Below are positions 45,345 through 55,379 of a stretch of 64,000 nt of DNA, in pieces (position 1 is the stretch's first letter; each line of letters begins with the position of its first letter). Source of the stretch: Clitoria ternatea (lineage: Eukaryota > Streptophyta > Magnoliopsida > Fabales > Fabaceae); assembly GCA_037962975.1 (NCBI GenBank), contig CM075673.1, positions 123,213,001 to 123,277,000 of the forward strand, in the 5' to 3' direction. The notes below the pieces were generated by a model. It worked only from the letters and a program-made list of their open reading frames with translations. It was not told the origin of the DNA and searched no databases. The position numbers and the translations under genes are program-made.

Positions 45345-47386
45345 TGTATTTTTATGTTGATGCAGGTTTTGATAATGAGACAACAAATGAAGATATATTA
45401 AGGATGTTATCAAGCAAATTAATTATGTTTGATGATGAAATTCAAAAGAATGATTCAAGGCATTTTAAGAAGCTTAAAATCAGTGGAATATACTCATTAA
45501 AGTTCCCAAGACTCAAAGGAATTAAACCAATACACAATTACATATCAAAAGGAACAAAAACAATGCACAAAAATGGAGAATCAGGTGGATGAATCGATTC
45601 ATCCATGCCTAAATCGATTCATACGGTTTTTATGTGCAGGAACTTGAAAATTTCATGCATGAATCGATTCAAATGGGAAATGAATCGATTCATACGTTGG
45701 TAATGGCATTAAATCAATTCTGATGCACTTTGAAGGCCATGAATCTATTCATTTTCAAAATGAATCTATTCATTTTCAAAATGAATCCATTCATACGTCT
45801 GTCAGGAAGAAAAACAAATTACATGCATCTATTCATTTTCAAAATGAATCTATTCATTTTCAAAATGAATCTATTCATTTCCAAAATGAATCCATTCATA
45901 CGTCTGTCAGGAAGAAAAACAAATTACATGAATCTATTCATTTCCAAAATGAATCTATTCATTTCCAAAATGAATCCATTCATACGTTCTCCAGGAGATT
46001 GAATCCATTCATTTCAAGCTTGAATCTATTCATTCCAATTTTGTTACGTAAATGCACTAAATGACCCTATTCATTTTGAAAATAAATCAATTCATTTAGT
46101 TCAAATGGTTCTAAAATTTGAAATTTGAAAGTCTCGAAAGTTTCAAGTGCCAACAATTTCTGAAATGCTCCACTCACCATACTGCACTATGCTTGAAGTT
46201 ATAAATTAATTCAGCACTCCATGAAGCACCATGCCATGTCCAAGCTACCAGAGACAAAAACTGAAAGATACCTTGCTGTTCCAATTTGAATTTACACGCT
46301 GGAAATTTCAAATGGAAAAGAACCATGCTTGTCCAAGCTGCTGCCAACAGACACTGAGTTCCACCTTGTTATTCCAAGTTCCACTATGCACGCTGGACTT
46401 TAATAAGCAAGGTACCAATAATCTGATGGAATAATTAATTGCAAGTGTCATGCCTTATGTGCCTATAAATAGAGAAGGAGTTTGAAGAAGCAATTACACC
46501 AAGCATTGAAATAGTTCCTTTGCTTTCTCCTTCCCTCACGCTGCTCCTCTTCTCCTTTTCTCTTAATTACTCTCTGTTTCCATTTTGGCTTATTATTTGA
46601 GAGTAAACTTGGTGAGCAAAATTATTTTCTAAACTTGCAAATTATTTCTTAAGAGAGAAAATATTTTTGAAGTGCTAAAATTTGCATATCCTCTCTTTGA
46701 CAGTTACCATTTTGTTAGAGCTTTAATTTGTTTGGAGAGTTACTCTTGTATTCTAAACACCAAAATTTCTAAAGTTGTGGGTTGGGTTTCAACCTTGTAA
46801 TTGTGAGATTGAGAGATTGGGTGGGGTGCCCTTGTACTTGTGAGAATTGGGTTCTTGAGTGTGGGACACTAGGAATTCGTGATTGCTCAAAGTTGTATCT
46901 CTAATCTCCAATAGTGGAAATCCTCTAAGTGGGTTGCTTACAGGCGAGAAGTACACCGGTGTGGTGGAACTCGTATATATCGGTTTGCAAATCTTTCTTC
47001 CCTAAACTCATTTAATTTGTGCACTTAACTTGCTTGCTTGATTTATTGTATTATTGCCAATTAATTTGGACTAAGTGCTTGTTATATTAAGTTGTAAATT
47101 ATTTTGATTAACATTGTTGAAATTAGCCTTAAGTAATACTCTTGAATTAATTTGAGAACCATAAATAGTGTTGTGATTAATTTGATTCCACTTCTTGAAT
47201 ATTACTTAGACCTTTTAAGTGCTTATTATTTTGTCTTGTGTATAAATTGTTACTACTTGCCATTAAGTTTATCATCTTCAATAAACATAGTAACTAAAGA
47301 ATCAACTTCAAAAGCATTCAAAGTAAAAATTTTAAATACTCAATTCACCCCCCCCCTCTTGAGTACTTGAGGCCACTTGGTTAACA
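45345..47386 (+). repeat. Sirevirus 3' LTR
   Basis: 2042 bp, colinear with the 5' LTR. It ends GGTTAACA and is followed by ACCCA. Confidence 0.9.
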
Positions 47387-47391
47387 ACCCA

Positions 47392-48893
47392 TTGTCACAA
47401 TCCATAAGGCACATAGAGAGGTCACACCAACAATCAATACATAATTAGTTAGTGACCAAAAGAGGGTTTTATCTTTCAATTCATACTATTAATAAGGTGT
47501 CATCATTCTTGATTTTCCTCAACTCAAATGCCATGTCCCTATGGCTAATGCATATGTCTTACTATAAAATGCATATGCAACGGATCTGATTTGAAACATT
47601 TATTCGTAGCTCCTGTGCACATGATTCATCAATATTTACAACCACGCATAGTTACTTAAGCATTTGTCCCTCGTATGGGTGCTTTTCATAAGATCCCGCC
47701 GGACCTCTATTATCTTATTCCATCAAGTGATCGTAACCACTTATGATCAATCAAATATATGTCCCCCATGTAAGGGTCCATTTCCACATAAGATCCCGCA
47801 AGACCTTTAGCATTTCCATATGCTAAGTGATCACAACCACTTATAATTGATCAACCATATGTCCCTCACGCAAGGGTACATTTTCTCAAAGTCCCACAAG
47901 ACTTCATTGTGGTTGCAACCACATTCATTTATTCTCATATTGGTTTCCCCCATGCAAGGGTACTCCCTCTTATAGTCCCGCAATACTTCATTGTGATCGC
48001 AACTACATTCAAAATGTTATGTCATGCATACTATGAATGCAATAATGCATATGCTAGCCTCAGCTTCATAATAAATCCTCACCCTTTCAATTAAGGGTAT
48101 AATTTTTACTTAACTTTATAGTTAGTGGCATACAATCATATATATCATTCTACAAGGCATACCACACACAATACTCAAAATCATACTAGCCAAGGATTCA
48201 TATCAATGTCAATCCACACATGGAATTCAAGAGCATGTCAACGATTGTACTCTAAACTCATATTCTCATGACATGTATCCAACCAACATTCAATCATCAA
48301 TAAGAGTCAATCTCAATTCGTATCACACACAAGAGGTAGTACATCTATTCAAGGAAGAATATGCAAATATGCATCAATATATACATTATCAACATACAAT
48401 GTATCATACATTTAGAAAATATACTCTTCTCTTACCTCAAGAGAAGTACTCTTTCGGGTTAGATGGTCTTGCTTCACAAGAATTATCAAATCCTACATTG
48501 AATACATATAGGACCACATCAACCACTCATTCAACATCATTTTCAATTTTCTTACATATCACTAATGCATACATACATATGAGTCCTATTATATCATAAC
48601 TTGCAATAAGTGTTCATTTTCTCTTTTTCTTAGGTTTCAGAAATTCTTTCCCTTAAATCAAAACTTATTATAATTAAAGGGCAATAATCCAATTAATTAG
48701 GTTACCCACACATATCAATTTCACACCCAACTCCTTAAGTGGGTTTTTCTCATTTATGGCTTCCAACCACCATCATTAATCATCTCCTATGGCAATATCT
48801 CATCATTAATAACATTTCCATCATCATTAAATGCCTATCCCACTCATATTCCATATTTCCCTCAAAATCAAGGGTTAGGGTTTTATAAAAAAA
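47392..48893 (-). repeat. Middle piece of the 36040-54962 solo LTR
   Basis: Non-coding. From about 47690 to 48010 it has degenerate copies of GTGATCGCAACCAC and AGATCCCGC..GACC, the reverse complement of the minisatellite at 58889-59279. A CTTACCTCAAGAGAAG block at 48434 matches 56915-56935 in reverse. Frames at 47909 and 48273 are unsupported. Confidence 0.75.
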
Positions 48894-49018
48894 TATAACA
48901 TCTCTTATGTTTGATAAATTGGAAATAAAATAAAAATGAGGATGAGGCTTAAAATGATAATAAATAAGGATTTTGGAAAGAAAATAAGACTTAAAATGAA
49001 TTTTTAAGGGATGTGGCA

Positions 49019-49105
49019 TCAGGAGCCCTAACGCGTGGCGTGGCACTGATGTGTGCCGTCAGGTACATATTAGTGACCAGATGCGTCAGCGTCACGATCA
49101 GTTTA
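49019..49105 (+). repeat. ACGCGTGGCGT dyad cluster near LTR start
   Basis: AACGCGTGGCGTGGCAC, GTGCCGTCAGG and ATGCGTCAGCGTCACG lie close together about 130-200 bp into the LTR. They resemble the dyads at 3631-3710 and 53881-53935. Confidence 0.6.
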
Positions 49106-51636
49106 AAACAAAGGGCATGGAAAACAGAAATGAAGAAGCATCATTTCTTTCCCCTTTTCTTCCCCTCTGCAGTGTGTGACCAAGAAATGCTAAGGATCCC
49201 AAATTGCTTGCATTTTGGACCTTAGGGGTTGAGGTAAGTGCATGGGAACCTTTAATTTTATGTTTTCCTTCTTCCCATCTCCTCATTCTCTCTCTAACCA
49301 TGGGTACATGCTAATGGGAGGTCATGATTCTGTGTTTTGTAGTGATAAGGAGTTTAAATATTGCTCCTAGGATAATGGTTGTAGTGAAAAGTTAACGAAT
49401 TCCACATTCTAGCACTTAAAGATTCGGATTCGGGGTTTAGGAGGCCGCCTGATGTGGTGGGTCTTTGAAACAAGGATTGCAAACAGAAATGGTAAGCTTT
49501 GATGACCTAAGATTGAGGTTTGAAATTATTTTAAGATTGTAGGTTATGGTTTTGGCAAGTATAATATTTATTGAAGTTTCTTTAAATTTAATTTTAGAGT
49601 CTTAATGAGATGTGGAGGAATCTGACAATTGATTAGAAGACTTGGAGAGCTCGGAATCGAGGTAAGAGGGTGTGCTGGGTTAAGATTAATGTAGAAAGTC
49701 TATTTACGTTTTTTTAGCATATAGGGAAAGGATATCTCATAACCATTATAGTTAAATTAATAAGTCTTGATGAATTACATGATAATTGACGAAGAGTTAA
49801 ATGGATTAAGGAAAAGTAGAGATTTACAATATGTGAATGTATATATACATAACTATTGAAAAGGAAATATGGAAGAAGAATGATGAGTTCATATATGGGA
49901 GATTACCAAGATTTAATATGAAAGGAAGAGGTATAGATTTGAGATGGAAAAACTAGTGAGTTAAGAATTATGTAAAATGGAAGTAACTAAAAGAAAAAGG
50001 GAAAATGATAAATGAAAAGTAAATGAATTAATCAGAGTAAGGATATAATTATTCATACTGATGATTGCGGAAATGGAGAAGTCATATTGTAAATTATAGG
50101 AATTAGATTAAAAATGATTTATTTACGTATGATGATGGTGTATGTTACATGTGTTTAGAATGTGTCCCTAAATAATGAGTGATGAGAAACCAATAATGAG
50201 AAAAATGATGAATCATAATCAATGGTACATGCATGATATCAAGGAATTAGTGAGACTATGCGAGTGAGGATGAAGTTATAAGTTCTAATGAATAGCTTTG
50301 GTAGGGAATTAATGTAGATGGAGTTTATAATAGTATGGTTCAATTAGAACTTACAATAATGTTGCGGGCTAATTGTTAAATTTAAAATATGGATGGGTTT
50401 TAAGTTAATAAGCAAAGATGAGATAAAAAGGAATGTGTTGATAATGATAGAATGAGGTACATGGATATATACATATATAGTTAGGTATAATTGTGTGAAT
50501 ATGGATATCATGAGTATGCGGTACTTAATATTGAATCTTGTTGGAATGTGTCGGTGAGTTAGGGATAATAATGGTTTGTATTCATGATTAGCGGTGCGTT
50601 AATATTATATACGTATATCAATATATGTATGATAGTATGATATGATTTTGATTTCACATATATAATTATCATATTGGGAATAATTGTTGTAAATGAATAT
50701 GAATAATGATTTGAGATATCTTGTGGCAGTATGTTGGTGGGTTTGGTAAGTCAGCCACCCTGTGTTATGAACATATGTCAGTTTCTGACATTTGTGTATG
50801 CAATTGATGGTGTTTTAATTATATTAAGTTGTATACTATGGATGAGATACCCTGAATACTGTTGAGGGGTGGGGAGTGATCGCCAGTGCTTTGCATGGTC
50901 AAGGAGTGACTCCTGACAGGCTTCCAGTAAAGGGATTGTATGGTCATGCTAATGATGATTATGTACTTATATGGTGGAGGACGATTGACGGAATATGTTA
51001 CCCTCGTTTTTGGCTCTAGTGGTGTAGAGATCCAGTTGAGCTACCCAGTGGTCCAGGTAGAGACCCAGTGGTTGAGGGGGAGCCAAGTCGGGCTCAGTGA
51101 ACCAAGTCAGGTTCACGGGGTGTCAAGTCAGACCCCCAGCTAAAGGTCGATCCTTTTAGTATTCGGATACTAGGAGTTTGCTATGTATATATGAGAGTCA
51201 GTTGTGTTTTACACTCATTGACTGATGTGTATGTTGTTGATGATGTTTATGGTATATGATGTATATTGTTGAGTTGATATAATATTGATTGAAATGGAAT
51301 AATGAATTAGAAGATAAGTGGCTAGGCACGTATGTGTGGATTTAATGGTTCATGATATGATAAAGATGGTATTAGGTTATGATAACCAACATAATTGTGC
51401 AAGTATATCAATGAGAATGGCAAAATACGAAATGATGTGAAAGGTAATTGCTAACATTGGATAATTATGACTAGGAGCGTAGCTATCATACATTTTCCTA
51501 AGTTTGATATTTATTTCTATATTAATTCTTAATTCCAGTCACTCACCCCCTGGATTGTGGTTCAGTGACTATTGGCAGGTATGGATGCACACTGCGGAGG
51601 AGAGCTAAATAAAGCTAGGGCAATGTGAAAATTAGA

Positions 51637-51663
51637 GGAATATATATATATATATATATATAT
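51637..51663. repeat. (AT)n microsatellite
   Basis: A run of about 12 AT units within the long LTR. Confidence 0.9.
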
Positions 51664-52389
51664 GATTGTGTATTTGTTTGTTGATTTATAAAAATGTTGA
51701 GTTATATATGGATGTGTAATACGGTAGTATCATATTAGTATTATGATGTGTGTCATATGGCACTGAGCCATTGCATGATTGCATGATATGGGCAGATTTT
51801 GTGATATATGTGTGCTAGAATGATATGTGGAGTGTGATTGTGAATTTAATGGGTGAGGTGATGATAATTTAGTATATGTCTTGCATAATTGTGAATCAAG
51901 ACATTAGCGGCATGGAGCCAATATTGTGTGAATGATGAATGCTATTACCAAGTTCTGTTGAGATGTATGAATGTTGTGTGTGATGTGGCTGATAATCGAT
52001 TGATGATATGATTGAATTAGAGAGTTATGCATATAGTGAATAATTATGGATTTAAGGAACTTAATAGGTGATTTTGAGATCCGGCGGGTTTCAGGACCCC
52101 CAGAAGGTGCTAATAGGTCCCTTAGGACATTAAAAGAACTGTGTGTATTACCCTTGGGCCAATTGGAATCCATTTAGGATGTTTGGTGCAAGGGTTTTGC
52201 ACTAAAAGAGGTTGAACTACAATTTGCGCATAACTTGCGCATATGTTGGAATCTTGGCAAATGGGTGGCGCCAACAGTTCTGGAATAGGGAAAACATGTG
52301 GCCCGTGAAGTTTTGTGGCAATCGGACCTAAAACGAGCCAACAGGGTAGGTCAGAAGTTGGTTGATTGGCCTAAAATCCATGACAGCAA

Positions 52390-53874
52390 TAAGTGTTGCT
52401 TTTGCCATGCTCACGCTATGGATGAAAAAGTGAAACTTTATTGGAAAGAATATGATAGGTATAAGAAAATGAAAAAAGTCATCAAAGATGAAAATCAAAA
52501 TAGAGAACATAAGGTAGAGAATAATAACTTATCTTTAAGCAACCTTAGTGTTTCAATTGAGAATCACCTTGATCATAGTTTACCTACTCCTATGTCCAAT
52601 AACAATTTATCCATTCCAATCATTAGTGATAGTTTTTCTAGTATTAATGATAATTTGCATCTACCCATCATCAGTTCTAAGCCTCAAGATGACCTTAGAA
52701 GTATAGAAGAATCATACTTTTTTTCTCCTATCCCTAATAAAGAGAATTGGTCAATCATTGTTCATAGTTGTCTTAGAATTAGTTCTAGCATGTATACAAT
52801 CATCATAGGATCTTATATGATTAGCATATGTCTTTACTCTTTTGAATTGTCTTTTCCAAGAGTCGTTTCATATGTTATCATGTTGCATTATCCATGATCA
52901 TGTTGATATGATTTATTTTCATAAAGGGTTATATAGAGAATTTTTGGCAACATTACATGACATGCATACTTTAGTACCAACTTTAAATGCCATTACTCAT
53001 TATGATCCCTTTAGGAAAATCTATCTTTTTGAGGATAAGTCAATATTTTGTAATATCTCACATGATCATATAACTACATCTACTCATATTTTCATTTTAT
53101 TACATTTAGATAGTAGCATCATTAACTGTCATAGAGGTATCCATAGTTTCACATGTGCATTCTAATGGGAATTTTTGATTGTGTTCTTTGCTAATATTTT
53201 TTTATCATCCTTTCAAAAATAAAAAGGTTAGTGTTTGATTCTGGTGGTCAATACCCTACCTTGTTTCTTATACATTTTAGTTTCCTTTATTTTTCAGTTT
53301 TGAACTCATTACTCTCTTTTCTTTTACAGGATTTGAGGACAAATCTTTTTTTAAGAGGGGGAGTATGATGAGGACATAGTCTGTAAATAATATCAATTGT
53401 ACTCAAAATAGTTTAGGTTTATTGTTGGGTCACTTTTGGACCTTGTACATCATTTTGGGCCTTGTAGTTAGCCATATTTCCTAGTTTAGTTGATTTTGGG
53501 CCTAAGGAAGAGTGGGAAGCCCAAGTTGCCTAGCTTGGCCACCACTCCACCTTGCCTATATAAGGATTACCTCTCCATGTACTTTCACACCATTAGTTTT
53601 GAATGAAATTTACACTTTGTGAGATTTGAGTGCAAACTCTCTCCTTTAGGCTAGAGAAAGTCTAACCCCTTTCAAGCTCCTATCACTAGGTGACCATCCC
53701 TAGAGTGGCGAGTAGAGACTTATCCAAGTCATTGGTGGCGTCTCCTTCATCTTCTTCCATCCCTTCCATCAACCTTTATCCATCTTCCGTTCTTCTATAG
53801 AAACCATCAATGGAGAACAATATTAAGTGAAAAAGAACCTAGATCTATCCAGTTTAGAAGGCAAGCCTTCATCA
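52390..53874 (+). mobile_element. Fragment of non-autonomous CRM-like relative
   Basis: The right end is a clear LTR (53366-53874) preceded by a run-up GATTTGAGGACAAATC and a polypurine tract AAGAGGGGGAG. The 975 bp before it have no gag or pol motif. A frame continuing to 52897 reads low-complexity polar sequence (NNNLSLSNLSV) and then hydrophobic segments, and I do not recognise it. No 5' LTR is present, the left edge (about 52385-52395) is inferred from where the host LTR stops, and I find no duplication. It is a truncated or non-coding derivative. Confidence 0.5.
53366..53874 (+). repeat. CRM-related LTR, 509 bp
   Basis: TGATGAGGACATAG...CCTTCATCA. It shares GGGCC blocks, a TATATAAGG box (53557-53565) and CTCTCTCC/GGTGGCGTCTCC leader motifs with 4978-5780. 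It lacks the ~210-bp coding head that the autonomous LTRs carry. Confidence 0.7.
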
Positions 53875-53880
53875 GTGGGG

Positions 53881-53935
53881 TGCGTAGCTTTGGGCTGACG
53901 CTACGCGTGGGGCTGGTACGCAGCGTCAGGCCCTC
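53881..53935 (+). repeat. GCTGACGCTACGCGT dyad cluster
   Basis: GGCTGACGCTACGCGTGG and TACGCAGCGTCAGG lie just after the nested fragment, inside the 48894-54135 LTR. GACGCTACGCGT and ACGC.GCGTC form imperfect dyads like those at 3631-3710. Confidence 0.65.
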
Positions 53936-54140
53936 TGTTTCAGCTTTTGGTTTCTTTTCAAAGATAAATGGCTTTTGGGTTTTAAAGCGTTTTATAATTA
54001 CTGTTTTGAGACTTTTTGGTAAAAATGAATATTTTCTTAAGTTATGACATAATTAAATCATTTAATTGCAAAAAATTTATTGTGAAAATCAATTAAAAGG
54101 ATAAAATTAAATATAAATTGATGTAGGACATCACAAAAAA

Positions 54141-54962
54141 CCCTACAACCATCATAAATCCATATGATTTCCACCATTAAACCCATATTTTCATATACCC
54201 CAAACAATGCTCATAAAAGTTTACATTTATTTCACCCTACCTTAGGGTCTTCATATTTAATGCTCTCATTCAATACCCACATACATTTAATACTCTCCCA
54301 AGCCATAACAACCCATAACCTAGGGCTTTAGCACATTAAAAGTGATGAGGAACTTACCTTAAGCTAAGAAAAGAGAGTGGGTACCAAGAGAGGGAGGGAG
54401 AGCATGAAAATGGAAGAAGAGATGGAGGAGCCTCAAGCCATAAGCTTCTTCTTCTTGCCCAATGAGAAAAACGAATTTGGAGAGGAAGATGTATCAACCT
54501 TGTCTAGGTTTTTAGAAAGAAAAGATGAAGAGGAGTAGGAAATGGAAGGAGAAGAGAATAAGAGTGTTTTTCCAAAGAAGGGAATGCAACATGAAATAGG
54601 AAAAGAGAGTAGGGTTTTTATTTAACATTTTGCCCTTTATTAAAATTTCTCCATTTTATAACAAATAGGATCTCTGTTCGGGCTCAATACTTTATCTAAA
54701 AATTATTCGAAATACATATTCAAATTCACAATAATATTCTCATCAGCCCTAACCAACGGCATCTCAATCGGAGATACTTGGTCCGACACCCTTATTTTAA
54801 CCGGGTATGAATTTTAGCTCATCAAGCTTAGTAAATTATGAAAAATCATAATAAATCCTGATTATTTTATTCCATACTTTTGGGACATTAATCTTTCCAT
54901 ATATAATTATTTTCCATTTATTTCTCTTAATTGGATATTTATATAAAAATTGGGATGTTACA
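54141..54962 (-). repeat. 5' piece of the 36040-54962 solo LTR
   Basis: The minus strand starts TGTAACATCCCAATTTTTAT at 54962. It has a CT-rich leader (about 54490-54370) and AAG|GTAAGTT at 54360-54352, the same arrangement as 55385-55992. No gene is present. Confidence 0.75.
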
Positions 54963-54974
54963 TGCAACATCCCA
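54963..54974 (+). repeat. Stub of chromovirus 3' LTR
   Basis: TGCAA plus CATCCCA continues the chromovirus tail at 36034. TG(T/C)AACATCCCA is a common Ty3 LTR start, so the CACTA element appears to have inserted about 12 bp into that LTR. The assignment is inferred from very short sequence. Confidence 0.45.
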
Positions 54975-55379
54975 CACTAGTACAAAAAGCGGATATAACA
55001 ACCGAATATAATAACGAATTAGAGTGGATCAGTGATAAAAGAATGCACGGTGGCATTTTTGAAATTATAAGGTAACTATATAATCACGGTTGGTGTACAA
55101 TCGTGATTGTAGGTTCAGGGGAAACACTATAATCACGGATAACATCATAACTGTGATTGTATCCATCAATATGTAATCACGGTTGTTATACCAACCATGG
55201 ATATATAGTTCAGGGTTTTAGGGTTTATTCTTAGGGGGCTATATAACCACAGTTGACTCCACAACCATGATTATATATTAATGGATACAGTCATGGTTAT
55301 GATGTTATCCGTGGTGATAGGGTTAATATTTAACCAGGGGTATTGTGTAACCGTGACTATATGTATAATATAATCACGG
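54975..55379 (+). repeat. CACTA terminus and self-complementary subterminal repeats
   Basis: About seven degenerate units of 35-40 bp contain TAATCACGGTTG or its complement CAATCGTGATTA. Several units hold both halves around a short loop (for example TAATCACGGTTG-GTGTA-CAATCGTGATTG near 55082-55110), so each could fold as a hairpin. Such zones bind the transposase in CACTA elements. Confidence 0.8.

Larger units (their letters stand above)
37775..47386 (+). mobile_element. Sirevirus-type copia element, complete, decayed
   Basis: Perfect duplication ACCCA (37770-37774 and 47387-47391). LTRs of 2053 and 2042 bp begin TGTATTTTTATG and end GGTTAACA. Contents: tRNA-Met primer site, gag with two zinc-knuckle regions, protease, integrase, RT, RNase H, then about 700 bp with repeated polypurine tracts. 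Copia order (integrase before RT), long LTRs, long gag and the multiplied polypurine tract point to the Sirevirus (SIRE/Maximus) genus. No envelope-like frame remains after RNase H. At least six stops or frameshifts break gag-pol. Confidence 0.9.
48894..54135 (+). mobile_element. Long LTR (plus) nested in the minus solo LTR
   Basis: It begins TATAACATCTC and ends GGACATCACA, ends that match as inverted repeats if several transitions are allowed. It is flanked by AAAAA on both sides (48889-48893, 54136-54140), a weak duplication because the tract is A-rich. A CT-rich leader at about 49141-49175 and GAG|GTAAGTG at 49231 follow the U3. Blocks near 52230-52370 (GCGCATAACTT, AGAAGTTGG) match 1795-1950. 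The flanking sequence on both sides belongs to one minus-strand LTR. Net length is about 3.75 kb after removing the fragment at about 52390-53874. Confidence 0.6.
36040..54962 (-). mobile_element. Minus-strand solo LTR (~4.06 kb net), with two nested insertions
   Basis: Perfect duplication TGCAA (36035-36039 and 54963-54967). On the minus strand it begins TGTAACATCCC at 54962 and ends GGGCGCCACA at 36040. The LTR pieces are 54962-54141, 48893-47392 and 37774-36040. The order of blocks matches 55385-60376: splice-donor-like GTAAGT, CTCTTGAGGTA, the GATCGCAACCAC repeats, ACTCACTCTC, CCTTGGCCGGC. No protein domain is seen. It is a solo LTR of the long-LTR superfamily that received a Sirevirus and another LTR. 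Confidence 0.85.

Noticed and set aside
52298..52897. 199-residue frame as a host gene
   Set aside because: Its first part translates long-LTR sequence that matches other copies, and the rest lies just before a retroelement polypurine tract; no domain is recognised.
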